From Clostridiales bacterium (GTDB lineage Bacteria > Bacillota > Sulfobacillia > UBA995): a stretch of 6,393 bases of DNA. Both the position numbers and the translations under genes were made by a program. The notes beneath the pieces were generated by a model. It did not search any database. It was not told the DNA's origin and was given only the letters and a program-made list of their open reading frames with translations. The stretch covers positions 1-6,393 of the forward strand of contig DOZU01000236.1 of assembly GCA_003517845.1 (NCBI GenBank). Reading direction: 5' to 3'. Shown one piece after another: positions 1-6,126 of the stretch; the first letter of the stretch is position 1, and every line of letters begins with the position of its first letter.

Positions 1-313
1 GGGATAAGCCTGTAGAAGCTCCTGGGAGTGGGCCGGCGGACCCGCCGGGCAGCTCGGCGGCGCCTCCACCAGTTTGGCGGCTCCGGGATCATCCCGGGGC
101 CGTCCGCCTTTCGGGAATCGCGAATCACGGAGAAGGCGCTGATATCCCTCTCGTGCCCAGAGGGCGTGAGGACGGCGTGGCGACGAGAGACCTCATTTTA
201 GTTGGCCGCGATCACAACCGCGCCCCTGGCTGCGACCATCATCGCGGCCGCGACCCCATCCTCGCGGTAGATGGAGGATTTTAGCCAGAGACGGCGAATC
301 ATGCTGCGGTGAG
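1..313. other. Region without a convincing gene; structured, GC-rich
   Basis: No convincing gene is seen here. One + strand frame is open from position 3 to a TAG at 282-284 and could be the 3' end of a gene that begins before the window, but its deduced protein is rich in Asp, His, Arg and Gly, has no motif I recognise, and its third codon positions are less GC-rich than in the real genes nearby. The stretch has several inverted repeats: CCGGCGG/CCGCCGG at about 33-48, CCGGGA/TCCCGG at 83-97, CTCTCGT (148-154) with ACGAGAG (183-189), and GCCC/GGGC at 155-165. With the terminator just after it, the region may be the end of an upstream transcript or a structured non-coding RNA. No RNase P, tmRNA, SRP or T-box signature was recognised by eye. 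Confidence 0.4.
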
Positions 314-340
314 CCCGGCTGTGTTGCCGGGTGTTTTTTT
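314..340 (+). terminator. Intrinsic (rho-independent) terminator
   Basis: A perfect six-base-pair GC stem, CCCGGC (314-319) with GCCGGG (326-331) and a TGTGTT loop, is followed by TG and then seven T residues (334-340). This is a textbook intrinsic terminator for transcription on the + strand. It separates whatever is transcribed from upstream from the Nif3-like gene that starts at 435. Confidence 0.85.
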
Positions 341-434
341 GCGAATAGCCGCTCATCACTGCTGAGCATAAGCGGCGACAAGTCCCGGCGCGAGCGGTCC
401 GGAGCAACATCGGGCAGAAAGGAAGCGTGGGCAA

Positions 435-1442
435 ATGCGTACCGTTCAGGACGTACTGGAGGCACTGGATAGGATCACAGGTGGCCGAGTGGTCAAAGGG
501 CCGTCAGACATCTCGAGCGGGAAGAACCCGTTCGTGGTCAGCAAGTCCTCCCACATTCCCGGCAAGGCGATCGTCGAGACCCCGGGTCTGGTGTTCGGCG
601 ACCCCAGCTGGCCTGTTCGTAAGGCGGGCATGCTGATGACGCTGACCGAGAGCGGCATTGAGCTGGCCTCCGCGCTCGGCATTGAGCTGGTGGTGGCCCA
701 CCACCCCATTGCGGACGCCGCTAACTCGGGTGGAGTGCCTCTCCGCAACTACCTCGGTCTGTACCGCATCGCTGCGATCGAACTTCACGAGGCCTTTCAC
801 GGCCTGCATCCCGGGATTCCTTACCTGCACGGCCACCGGGCCTTCCGCGTGGACGTGGCCTATGGCGGCGTTCCAGGAAACATCCTGTTTGTAGGCAAGC
901 CGCTGGAGGACGTGAACCGGCTTGGCGACATGGTGGAGAGGCTGGCCCGGTTCATGAACTACGAGGAAGAGGAGCGCCTGCTGGACGCCGAGCGGGATAT
1001 CCGCCGGGTGCGCGAGCTATGGGAAACGTCGGTGGCGGTGCGGGCGAAAGTCCTGGCCGGTGACCCGAACAGCCAGGTGGGGACGGTCCTCCACATCTTC
1101 CCCCACACCGGCTTCACCGTTGAGCACCTTGAGCGGGCCAAAGCCGAGCATCCCGAAGCCACCACCGTCCTGGCCACCATCAGCCGCGTGCCCGTGGACC
1201 ATGCCCTTGTCGCCAAAGCACGCGAGTTGGGGATGCACTTCGTGGTCGGCAATTCCCACGCCGTGGAGCTATTCGAGAATTGGCTGCCCCTGTCCTACGC
1301 CCTGCGCGACCTGCTGCCGGAGGTGGAGTACTTCGTGCTTCGCGAACGGGTCTCGGCGACCAGACTTGAGGACACGGGCAACGAGTCCATCCGCCAGTAC
1401 GCGAGCCAGATGGCGGACAGGTACCTGCTGAAAAAAGCATAG
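435..1442 (+). CDS. Nif3-family (NIF3/YbgI/YqfO-like) dinuclear-metal protein, divergent
   Basis: The 335-residue product looks like a divergent member of the Nif3 family, cytoplasmic proteins that bind two metal ions and whose biochemical role is poorly defined. N-terminal family features are GLVFGDP (51-57; family GLLVGDP) and VVAHHPI (86-92), whose His89-His90 pair matches the first metal ligands. The C-terminal half carries DHALVAKARELGMHFVVGNSHAVE (255-278), matching the family segment that ends GH..(T)E; His275 and Glu278 are the expected ligands. In the middle, the usual Asp of the HTNLD segment appears replaced by His (His118 to His122). About 20 extra residues lie before GLVFGDP, and residues 120-250 match the family poorly. 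The ATG start has a modest AAAGGAAG site at 418-425. It lies 95 bases after a terminator, so its promoter should be nearby, but none is clear. The family call is fairly firm; the function is unknown. Confidence 0.75.
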   Translation: MRTVQDVLEALDRITGGRVVKGPSDISSGKNPFVVSKSSHIPGKAIVETPGLVFGDPSWPVRKAGMLMTLTESGIELASALGIELVVAHHPIADAANSGGVPLRNYLGLYRIAAIELHEAFHGLHPGIPYLHGHRAFRVDVAYGGVPGNILFVGKPLEDVNRLGDMVERLARFMNYEEEERLLDAERDIRRVRELWETSVAVRAKVLAGDPNSQVGTVLHIFPHTGFTVEHLERAKAEHPEATTVLATISRVPVDHALVAKARELGMHFVVGNSHAVELFENWLPLSYALRDLLPEVEYFVLRERVSATRLEDTGNESIRQYASQMADRYLLKKA

Positions 1443-1453
1443 GGAGGAGGGAT

Positions 1454-1470
1454 GGCCCGTCCTTCGGGCC
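1454..1470 (+). other. GC-rich hairpin between the Nif3-like and GATE genes
   Basis: GGCCCG (1454-1459) and CGGGCC (1465-1470) form a perfect six-base-pair stem with a TCCTT loop, 12 bases after the Nif3-like stop codon. No T-run follows, so it is not a standard intrinsic terminator. It may stabilise the upstream mRNA 3' end or reduce read-through into the membrane protein gene. Confidence 0.45.
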
Positions 1471-1530
1471 CGGCACGCACAGATAGTCTGACCCAAACAA
1501 GCCAGTTTTGACTACAGGGGAGGTACGCGC

Positions 1531-2607
1531 GTGTCCAATAAGGATCTCCAGAGGCGCACCTGGCACAGCACCGAGTACGTCGGGATGGGAGTCCTCATCC
1601 TGCTCATGTTTGGCCTACTGGCAGCCCCGCAGTGGATGGGTGGACTCTTTGACGCCATGTTCAGGAGAGCGCTGCCCATCGTTGCCACCGTCTTCCTGAC
1701 CGGACTGGTGGGCACGGCCATCATCGTTAGCGTCATGACCGGACGGATTCTCGAAAGGCTCGGGCTCACCGATGCCCTGATGCGAGTGTTCGTCCCGATA
1801 GTGGGGCGGATGGGAATCCATTCGGCGGTGGTCATTCCCGGCGTCTACAATATCCTGGGCGACATCAACGCTGCCGGCCGCATCGCCGGCCCGGTATTGA
1901 AGAACGCCGGCGCCACCCGCGACGAGCAAAAGATCGCCATCGCCACCATGGTGCAGTCCCAGCAGTCCTTCTCCACCTTCATGCTCGGACTGATCGCGAT
2001 GACGGCGGCGGGGATCAGTGCCTTCCCCGTCATCCTGCTGGGGGTATTCGGACCGCTGGTAGTCATGCCGTTTATACTGAAGCACACCATCTACCGGAAC
2101 ACCAAGGCCGTCACCCTCGCAGAGATACCGCGCTTCACCCCGACCACGAAGGGTGTGCTGCCGACCATCTTCGGCGGAGCCAAGGAAGGCGCGGAACTCC
2201 TGTTCCTCCTGATCATCCCCGCCGTGGCCGTGGTGTTCGCCTTCATCGGTGCTCTGGAGTACATGGGCGTCTGGCAGCCCATCAACAACGCTCTGGTGGC
2301 AGGGCTGTCGGCCCTGCGCATCGACCCTGAGACGGGCATAGTCGCCATCCTGGCTTCCCCCACCGTTGCCATGGGCAACCTCATCAAGACCGCCGCCGAA
2401 CTCGATCCGCGGCTGGTGGTGGGATCGTTCGTCCTGGCGGCTTCCGGGTTCCCGCTCAGCGTCGTGCTGGGTCAGATCCCCACAATATGGGCGGGGGTCT
2501 CCGACTTGACCGAGCGGGAAGCACTGGAGGCAGCAGTCGTAGGCATAGTGTTCAGGGTCGCCACGGCCGCCCTCTTGGCCATCGCACTGACACCGCTGGT
2601 AATATAG
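1531..2607 (+). CDS. Multi-pass membrane protein with nucleoside-recognition (GATE) domains
   Basis: The 358-residue product is an integral membrane protein with about eight to ten hydrophobic segments, for example near residues 15-33, 47-70, 148-186, 222-242, 296-318 and 333-356. Two stretches resemble the nucleoside-recognition or GATE domain of nucleoside transporters and the spore maturation proteins SpmA/SpmB: roughly 44-160, with GVYNILGDINAAGRIAGPVL at 104-123, and roughly 216-320. The repeat suggests an inverted- or tandem-duplicated transporter fold. The substrate cannot be told from sequence; the domain name does not prove nucleoside transport. The GTG start is supported by AGGGGAGG at 1515-1523 with a normal spacing. 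It follows the Nif3-like gene by 88 bases, so co-transcription is possible. Its last 56 bases overlap the convergent hypothetical gene. Confidence 0.8.
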   Translation: MSNKDLQRRTWHSTEYVGMGVLILLMFGLLAAPQWMGGLFDAMFRRALPIVATVFLTGLVGTAIIVSVMTGRILERLGLTDALMRVFVPIVGRMGIHSAVVIPGVYNILGDINAAGRIAGPVLKNAGATRDEQKIAIATMVQSQQSFSTFMLGLIAMTAAGISAFPVILLGVFGPLVVMPFILKHTIYRNTKAVTLAEIPRFTPTTKGVLPTIFGGAKEGAELLFLLIIPAVAVVFAFIGALEYMGVWQPINNALVAGLSALRIDPETGIVAILASPTVAMGNLIKTAAELDPRLVVGSFVLAASGFPLSVVLGQIPTIWAGVSDLTEREALEAAVVGIVFRVATAALLAIALTPLVI

Positions 2608-3148
2608 GCTGGTTGACGACGCAAGGTGATGAAGATGCCGGGCGCGCCCTGTTCGCGGGGCCGCCCGGCCCGAGTAAAGAAGAGAGGTCAACGCTGATCC
2701 GACCCCTCCCGGGCCAGTCAATCGCAACATCGGGACGCCGGAGCGGGAACACCTGGTCTCCAACCCCGGCCCCGACAATCCTCACGCCCAGGTAGTCGAG
2801 GTATAAGCCTGGATCCAGGAGGATGCTATTGGACACCTCACTCTCGAGCCGGACGGTGGATCCTGCTTTCAGCCGGCAGGGCACAGGGTGGGCGGGCTCC
2901 GTCTCGTACGCCCCGAGACCGATCGGAAACCGGTCAATGCGAAAGCGCCTCCTGCGTCCCGTGGCGGCAAGCCGATGACCTGCAAGAAAGCAGGCGGTAT
3001 CCTGGTATTCGTCCATCCCCTCCGAGCCTTCCACCAAGGCACCGTCCACCGTCAACCAGGTCCGAAAGTGGTCCCCTGCGGCCATGGCGATAGCTTTCTC
3101 GGGCACCAGTTCCGCGCCGATCAGCACTTGCGGTCCCCCCTGTCGCAC
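2552..3148 (-). CDS. Hypothetical protein (198 aa)
   Basis: I do not recognise this protein. The frame is open from 3190, but I choose the GTG at 3148 because a perfect GGAGGT lies five bases before it (3154-3159), while the outer GTG at 3190 has no such site. The deduced protein is soluble-looking, with no signal peptide or membrane segment. Residues 1-150 have normal composition, with hydrophobic and charged residues alternating as in a beta-rich fold (for example LESEVSNSILLDPGLYLDYL at 101-120) and a basic patch RRRRFR at 65-70. The last 45 residues are Pro-, Ser- and Arg-rich, lie partly antisense to the end of the GATE gene, and may be read-through after loss of an earlier stop or a frameshift. 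The gene is divergent from rph. That it is real rests on the ribosome binding site and codon use, not on homology. Confidence 0.55.
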   Translation of the reverse strand: MRQGGPQVLIGAELVPEKAIAMAAGDHFRTWLTVDGALVEGSEGMDEYQDTACFLAGHRLAATGRRRRFRIDRFPIGLGAYETEPAHPVPCRLKAGSTVRLESEVSNSILLDPGLYLDYLGVRIVGAGVGDQVFPLRRPDVAIDWPGRGRISVDLSSLLGPGGPANRARPASSSPCVVNQPILPAVSVRWPRGRPWRP

Positions 3149-3153
3149 GCGAC

Positions 3154-3159
3154 ACCTCC
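3154..3159 (-). promoter_or_regulatory. Ribosome binding site fixing the hypothetical gene start
   Basis: On the - strand this reads GGAGGT, followed by five bases and GTG (3148-3146). It decides for the shorter 198-residue form over the 212-residue form. Confidence 0.65.
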
Positions 3160-3218
3160 ATATTACGGCAGTCCTCCCCCCGAGGTGCACAATGAGAAAG
3201 TCAATAACCGCAGGATCG

Positions 3219-3248
3219 TTGACGGGGCGGGTGCCAGCTTGCTATGAT
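3219..3248 (+). promoter_or_regulatory. Housekeeping-sigma promoter of the rph operon
   Basis: TTGACG (3219-3224) and TATGAT (3243-3248) are separated by 18 bases, close to the sigma-A consensus. Transcription would start near 3255, about 14 bases before the rph start codon, so the leader is very short. It lies in the 120-base gap between the divergent hypothetical gene and rph. Confidence 0.75.
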
Positions 3249-3268
3249 CTGCCTGACTTGAATCGGGG

Positions 3269-4030
3269 GTGACCGCGATTCGGCCGGATGGACGGGGACC
3301 GGATATGCTCAGACCATGCTGCATCAACCGGAGTGTGCTCAAGCACCCTGAGGGTTCGGCGTTGATTGTCCTCGGCGACACGCAGGTCATCTGCACCGCC
3401 TCCGTTGAAGAGCGAGTGCCCGCTTTCCTGCGGGGCAGCGGACGCGGTTGGGTTACGGCGGAGTACGGCATGCTCCCACGCGCGACGGCTGAAAGACAAC
3501 CCCGGCCAGGGAACGCCGGGCGCCCATCCGGCAGGATCTACGAGATCCAGCGGCTCATCGGCCGGTCACTGAGGGCGGTGGTCGATCGCGACCGGTTGGG
3601 CGAGCGGACGCTATGGATTGACTGTGATGTCCTGCAAGCCGATGGGGGCACGCGGACGGCGGCGGTCAGCGCCGCCTGTGTCGCCCTCGCCGAAGCGTTG
3701 GCCCGGCTGCGCAGTGAAGGACGCATCGAGCAATGGCCGCTGCGGGACTTGGTGGCCGCGGTCAGCGCCGGAGTCGTGAATGGGCAGTTGCTGCTGGACC
3801 TCGCGTATCTTGAAGATGCCGGCGCCGCCGTCGACCTCAACGTGGTCATGACCGGCGGCGGGCGGCTGGTCGAGATTCAGGGTACCGGCGAGGCAGGCCC
3901 CTTCGAGTTCGGGCAACTGCACGAACTCATCGCCCTGGTGCGAGCGGGCATCTCGGGACTGCTCGCCCGCCAACGCGAGGCTTTGGCCGGGATACCCGGT
4001 CTGGAAGCCTGGCTCCGAGGAGGAGGGTAG
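3269..4030 (+). CDS. rph: Ribonuclease PH
   Basis: RNase PH is a cytoplasmic 3'-5' exoribonuclease that uses phosphate to trim nucleotides after the CCA end of tRNA precursors and releases nucleoside diphosphates; the family acts as a hexamer. The 253-residue product has the family's usual length and carries its segments in order: RPDGR (5-9), KHPEGS (25-30), GDTQVICTASVEERVPAFLRG (36-56), GWVTAEYGMLPRAT (60-73), SGRIYEIQRLIGRSLRAVV (87-105), DCDVLQADGGTRT (118-130) and DLNVVMTG (189-196). GTRT and Arg89 fit the phosphate site. Asp177 and Asp183 have the spacing of the catalytic acids, while the middle Asp of the usual LDLDY is Ala179. The start is GTG; a G-run sits right before it but at poor spacing, and the very short leader fits weak initiation. 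It is first in an operon with rdgB and the phosphoesterase. Confidence 0.95.
   Translation: MTAIRPDGRGPDMLRPCCINRSVLKHPEGSALIVLGDTQVICTASVEERVPAFLRGSGRGWVTAEYGMLPRATAERQPRPGNAGRPSGRIYEIQRLIGRSLRAVVDRDRLGERTLWIDCDVLQADGGTRTAAVSAACVALAEALARLRSEGRIEQWPLRDLVAAVSAGVVNGQLLLDLAYLEDAGAAVDLNVVMTGGGRLVEIQGTGEAGPFEFGQLHELIALVRAGISGLLARQREALAGIPGLEAWLRGGG
4021..4027 (+). promoter_or_regulatory. rdgB ribosome binding site inside the end of rph
   Basis: AGGAGGG is formed by the last codons of rph (Gly-Gly-Gly before TAG) and lies seven bases before the TTG start of rdgB. This supports the TTG start and suggests coupled translation of the two genes. Confidence 0.75.
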
Positions 4031-4034
4031 CGCG

Positions 4035-4667
4035 TTGCCCCGCGCACTGGTACTGGCGACCGGCAATCCCGGGAAGTTGGCCGAGTTGCTCCGCGGACTG
4101 GAACCGCTAAGTCGGGAAGGGATAATCGAGCTGCTCACCCCATCTTCCTTCCCATCCGTGCCCTTCCCGCCGGAGACAGGTTCCAGCTATCGGGAGAATG
4201 CGACGGCCAAGGCCCAGTGGTGGGCGTGCCGGACGGGCCGGCTCGCCCTGGCGGATGACTCCGGTCTGGAAGTAGCCTGGTTGGCCGGCGCCCCCGGAGT
4301 GCATTCCGATAGCTGGGCCGGCCCTGGCGCGTCCAGCATGGACAAAAATCGGCGGCTGCTCGAGGCACTGCATGGGGCCGCCGACCGCCGGGCCGTGTTC
4401 CGGTGTTGCCTGGCCCTGGCCTGGCCTGACGGGCGACTTTGCCACTTCGAAGGGGCCTGCGAGGGGACGATAACCGAGCGGGCGCGAGGACGGAACGGGT
4501 TTGGTTATGATCCCTTGTTCCAGGTGCTCGCGCCCGGCCGTACCCTGGCGGAACTCGATCCGGAGGACAAGGATCGTCTGAGCCACCGGGGCCGGGCGTT
4601 GGGGGCACTCAGGCGCTTGCTTGAGTCCGAACCGGAGGCGATCGAGGGGACGCGCGGATGCGGATAG
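4035..4667 (+). CDS. rdgB: XTP/dITP diphosphatase (RdgB/HAM1 family)
   Basis: This enzyme hydrolyses non-canonical purine nucleoside triphosphates (XTP, dITP, ITP) to the monophosphate and pyrophosphate, keeping damaged bases out of DNA and RNA; it is cytoplasmic, magnesium-dependent and usually dimeric. The 210-residue product has the normal length and the family motifs: ATGNPGKLAEL near the N-terminus (8-18), ENATAKA (54-60), ADDSGLEV (73-80), APGVHS (86-91), GRNGFGYDPLF (152-162) and SHRGRA (183-188). The usual SARYAG after GVxS is SDSWAG here, a local divergence beside the substrate pocket. The start is TTG, four bases after rph, supported by AGGAGGG. The end overlaps the next gene by ten bases. 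B. subtilis has the orthologue ysnA in the same position. Confidence 0.95.
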   Translation: MPRALVLATGNPGKLAELLRGLEPLSREGIIELLTPSSFPSVPFPPETGSSYRENATAKAQWWACRTGRLALADDSGLEVAWLAGAPGVHSDSWAGPGASSMDKNRRLLEALHGAADRRAVFRCCLALAWPDGRLCHFEGACEGTITERARGRNGFGYDPLFQVLAPGRTLAELDPEDKDRLSHRGRALGALRRLLESEPEAIEGTRGCG

Positions 4668-5161
4668 CCCTGGTCTCAGACACGCACGGCCAGATACAAG
4701 CCGTCCAGCAGGTTCTTGCGGCCGGCGACGCCATTGACCTCCTGCTCCACGCGGGCGACCACTATGCGGATGGCCTGAAACTGGGCCAGAACCTTCGGGT
4801 GAACGTCAAGGCGGTCACCGGCAACTGCGACCTCATGGTCGCCGGTCCCGAGGAAGAGATCTTCCGCGCCCGGGACCGGCGCATCCTGCTGATTCACGGC
4901 CATCAGTTCCGCGTCAAGCGCACCTATCATCCCCTGGTACGCAGGGCCGTTGAACTCGCCGTGGACGTGGTCGTCTTCGGCCACACCCACCTGCCCATGA
5001 TATTCCAGGAGCAAGGGATCCTCTTCGTCAACCCCGGCAGTCCGACCCGCTCCATGGCGGCGGATGGGCGCCGCACCTTTGCCATCCTCACCTTGAAACC
5101 TGCCCCCCGCGCCGCAATCATCCCGCTGGAGCCGCAACCGCGCGGCGAAAAACCCGACTAA
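4658..5161 (+). CDS. yfcE: YfcE/MJ0936-family metallophosphoesterase
   Basis: The 167-residue product is a small calcineurin-like phosphoesterase of the MJ0936/YfcE type, a cytoplasmic enzyme that uses two metal ions to cleave phosphodiesters in vitro; the natural substrate is not established. All metal-binding motifs are present: SDTHG (7-11; Asp8, His10), HAGD (31-34; Asp34), GNCD (55-58; Asn56), IHGH (79-82; His80), and GHTH (108-111), plus the NPGS segment (125-128) typical of the family. The ATG start lies inside the end of rdgB (ten-base overlap), so translation is probably coupled. It is the last member of the conserved rph-rdgB-phosphoesterase cluster (ysnB in B. subtilis). No terminator follows in the 60 bases before the next gene. 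Confidence 0.92.
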   Translation: MRIALVSDTHGQIQAVQQVLAAGDAIDLLLHAGDHYADGLKLGQNLRVNVKAVTGNCDLMVAGPEEEIFRARDRRILLIHGHQFRVKRTYHPLVRRAVELAVDVVVFGHTHLPMIFQEQGILFVNPGSPTRSMAADGRRTFAILTLKPAPRAAIIPLEPQPRGEKPD

Positions 5162-5221
5162 ATCACCCCGCGCCGCCCAATAATAAGGGACGAACCGATT
5201 TCCATACGAGGGGGGTCCCAA

Positions 5222-5461
5222 GTGCACCATTACTCCAATATCTCCCAACGCGAGTTCCTGGACGTGGGAGAGCTATGTCGGGCTGAAGCTACTGTGGCGG
5301 AGAAACTGGCCTTCTTCGCCGATCGGACTCAGGACCCGGACATCCGACGCCTCTGCAACGAGCACGTTGCCAGGCACATCAGCAACTACAACACCTTGAT
5401 CGGCGAGATCCAGCGCATGACCGGCGGCCCAGGCGGTCCGCACGGCGTGCGCCATTCTTGA
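5222..5461 (+). CDS. Small spore-coat (CotF-like) protein
   Basis: The 79-residue product resembles the short, helical companion proteins found beside CotF-type coat genes in spore-forming Firmicutes. Residues 7-65 look like a two-helix ferritin-like hairpin: SQREFLDVGELCRAEATVAE, then KLAFFADRTQDPDIRRLCNE and HVARHISNYNTLIGEIQRM. The pattern of an acidic-aromatic helix, a DP-IRRLC turn and an H..HY/NY..L helix is the recognisable part. A short Gly/Pro-rich tail follows. The GTG start has GAGGGGGG at 5208-5215 about six bases upstream. It sits 60 bases after the phosphoesterase and 18 bases before a second coat-type gene, which supports a paired role on the spore surface. A role in the coat is inferred from family and context; the exact family is less certain than for the next gene. 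Confidence 0.7.
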   Translation: MHHYSNISQREFLDVGELCRAEATVAEKLAFFADRTQDPDIRRLCNEHVARHISNYNTLIGEIQRMTGGPGGPHGVRHS

Positions 5462-5479
5462 TCGGGAGGAGGCCGCGCC

Positions 5480-5953
5480 GTGCAACCCAATCCAAGTGGG
5501 CATCACCTTTCCGACCGTACCATCACCATGGACTGTCTCGATAGCTGCAAGAACCTGTCCCACATGTACCACATGGCGACCGAGGAGGCCGCCGACCCGT
5601 CCTTACGCAGGACGCTGGAGCACCTCCTGACATCCACCCTGCATATGAGCGACGAGGTGTTTCGGACGAGCCATCGCCACGGCTGGTACCAGGTGCCCAA
5701 CGCTGAGCAGGGACAGGTTGGCCACTTCTTGAGCCAGCACCGTCAGGTGGAGGGCGGGCATCGCGTCCCCCCCCAGTCGTTTGCGGGCCATGACCCGCGA
5801 TGGGGCGAGCGGGTTAGCCCCGACGTCGGCGGATTCCCGCACTCGGCGGCCCCGGTGTTTGGAGGACCCATCCGGGCTGAAGCCACTTCCCATGCCGGTG
5901 ATCGCCCCGGCGAGCGCCGGGATAGCCCGGGCTGGGACCAGCGGTCCCACTAG
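5480..5953 (+). CDS. CotF-family spore coat protein with an unexplained C-terminal tail
   Basis: Residues 8-85 match the Coat F family, helical proteins of the spore coat: LSDRTITMDCLDSCKNLSHM near residues 10-29, a TEEAADPSLRRTLEHLL helix (34-50), and the signature HGWYQVPNAEQ (67-77), which corresponds to the family's GWY-PYN-QEQ. Family members normally end about here. This frame instead continues for some 70 residues rich in Gly, Pro, Arg, His and Ser, with no recognisable fold, across a run of eight C residues (5767-5774). The tail may be a real low-complexity extension, or the true end may be hidden by an indel in the C-run. The GTG start is well supported by GGGAGGAGG (5464-5472) seven bases upstream. 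It lies 18 bases after the first coat-type gene and is probably co-transcribed with it in sporulation. Confidence 0.75.
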   Translation: MQPNPSGHHLSDRTITMDCLDSCKNLSHMYHMATEEAADPSLRRTLEHLLTSTLHMSDEVFRTSHRHGWYQVPNAEQGQVGHFLSQHRQVEGGHRVPPQSFAGHDPRWGERVSPDVGGFPHSAAPVFGGPIRAEATSHAGDRPGERRDSPGWDQRSH

Positions 5954-5970
5954 CATCCAGGCCAACGCCA

Positions 5971-6012
5971 CCAGGGTCCGCCGTGGTCAGGTCAGGTCAC
6001 GGCGGTCCCTGG
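5971..6012 (+). repeat. Long inverted repeat (hairpin A)
   Basis: The arms CCAGGGTCCGCCGTG (5971-5985) and CACGGCGGTCCCTGG (5998-6012) are complementary at 14 of 15 positions. In RNA, G-U and C-G pairs could extend the stem inward by three. The loop lies within three tandem GGTCA copies (5985-5999). No T-run follows, so it is not a standard intrinsic terminator, though it may end or protect the coat-gene transcript. Confidence 0.7.
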
Positions 6013-6042
6013 CATCCCCTCGCTCCTCACCGCCAGGGACCG
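6003..6042 (+). repeat. Competing inverted repeat (hairpin B)
   Basis: CGGTCCCTGGC (6003-6013) is exactly complementary to GCCAGGGACCG (6032-6042). It uses the right arm of hairpin A, so the two stems exclude each other. The loop is 18 bases. The element ends 23 bases before the -35 box of the tRNA-Pro promoter. Confidence 0.6.
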
Positions 6043-6065
6043 ACACTGACTCCCGTGGCCATCCG

Positions 6066-6095
6066 TTGACTTCGCCCCCACGCTCGACCTATACT
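6066..6095 (+). promoter_or_regulatory. Promoter of tRNA-Pro
   Basis: TTGACT (6066-6071) and TATACT (6090-6095), 18 bases apart, match the sigma-A consensus well. Transcription would start near 6102, about 25 bases before the tRNA. Confidence 0.8.
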
Positions 6096-6126
6096 GAAGG
6101 CGCACCACGATTGGACACGCAGCTTG

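Noticed and set aside
198..303. A possible 34-residue - strand peptide ending in a small hydrophobic stretch
   Set aside because: Codon use looks acceptable, but there is no ribosome binding site before its ATG and no recognisable family; too weak to call.
2658..2672. GGGCC/GGCCC hairpin between the convergent genes as a bidirectional terminator
   Set aside because: Neither strand has a T-run after the stem, and the short GC repeat is easily explained by base composition.
1615..2778. A 387-residue - strand frame opposite the GATE membrane protein
   Set aside because: It is a shadow: rich in Gly, Asp, His, Gln and Arg without motifs, opposite a gene with clear membrane segments and a good ribosome binding site.
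5202..5209. CCATACGA resembling a sporulation-sigma -10 box before the first coat-type gene
   Set aside because: It abuts the ribosome binding site, so a transcript would have almost no leader, and no matching -35 box was seen.
5603..5971. A 122-residue - strand frame opposite the end of the CotF-like gene, with a hydrophobic N-terminus
   Set aside because: It has GC-rich third positions, but these coincide with the first codon positions of the CotF frame; it lacks a clear ribosome binding site, starts within the hairpin and overlaps the conserved coat domain.
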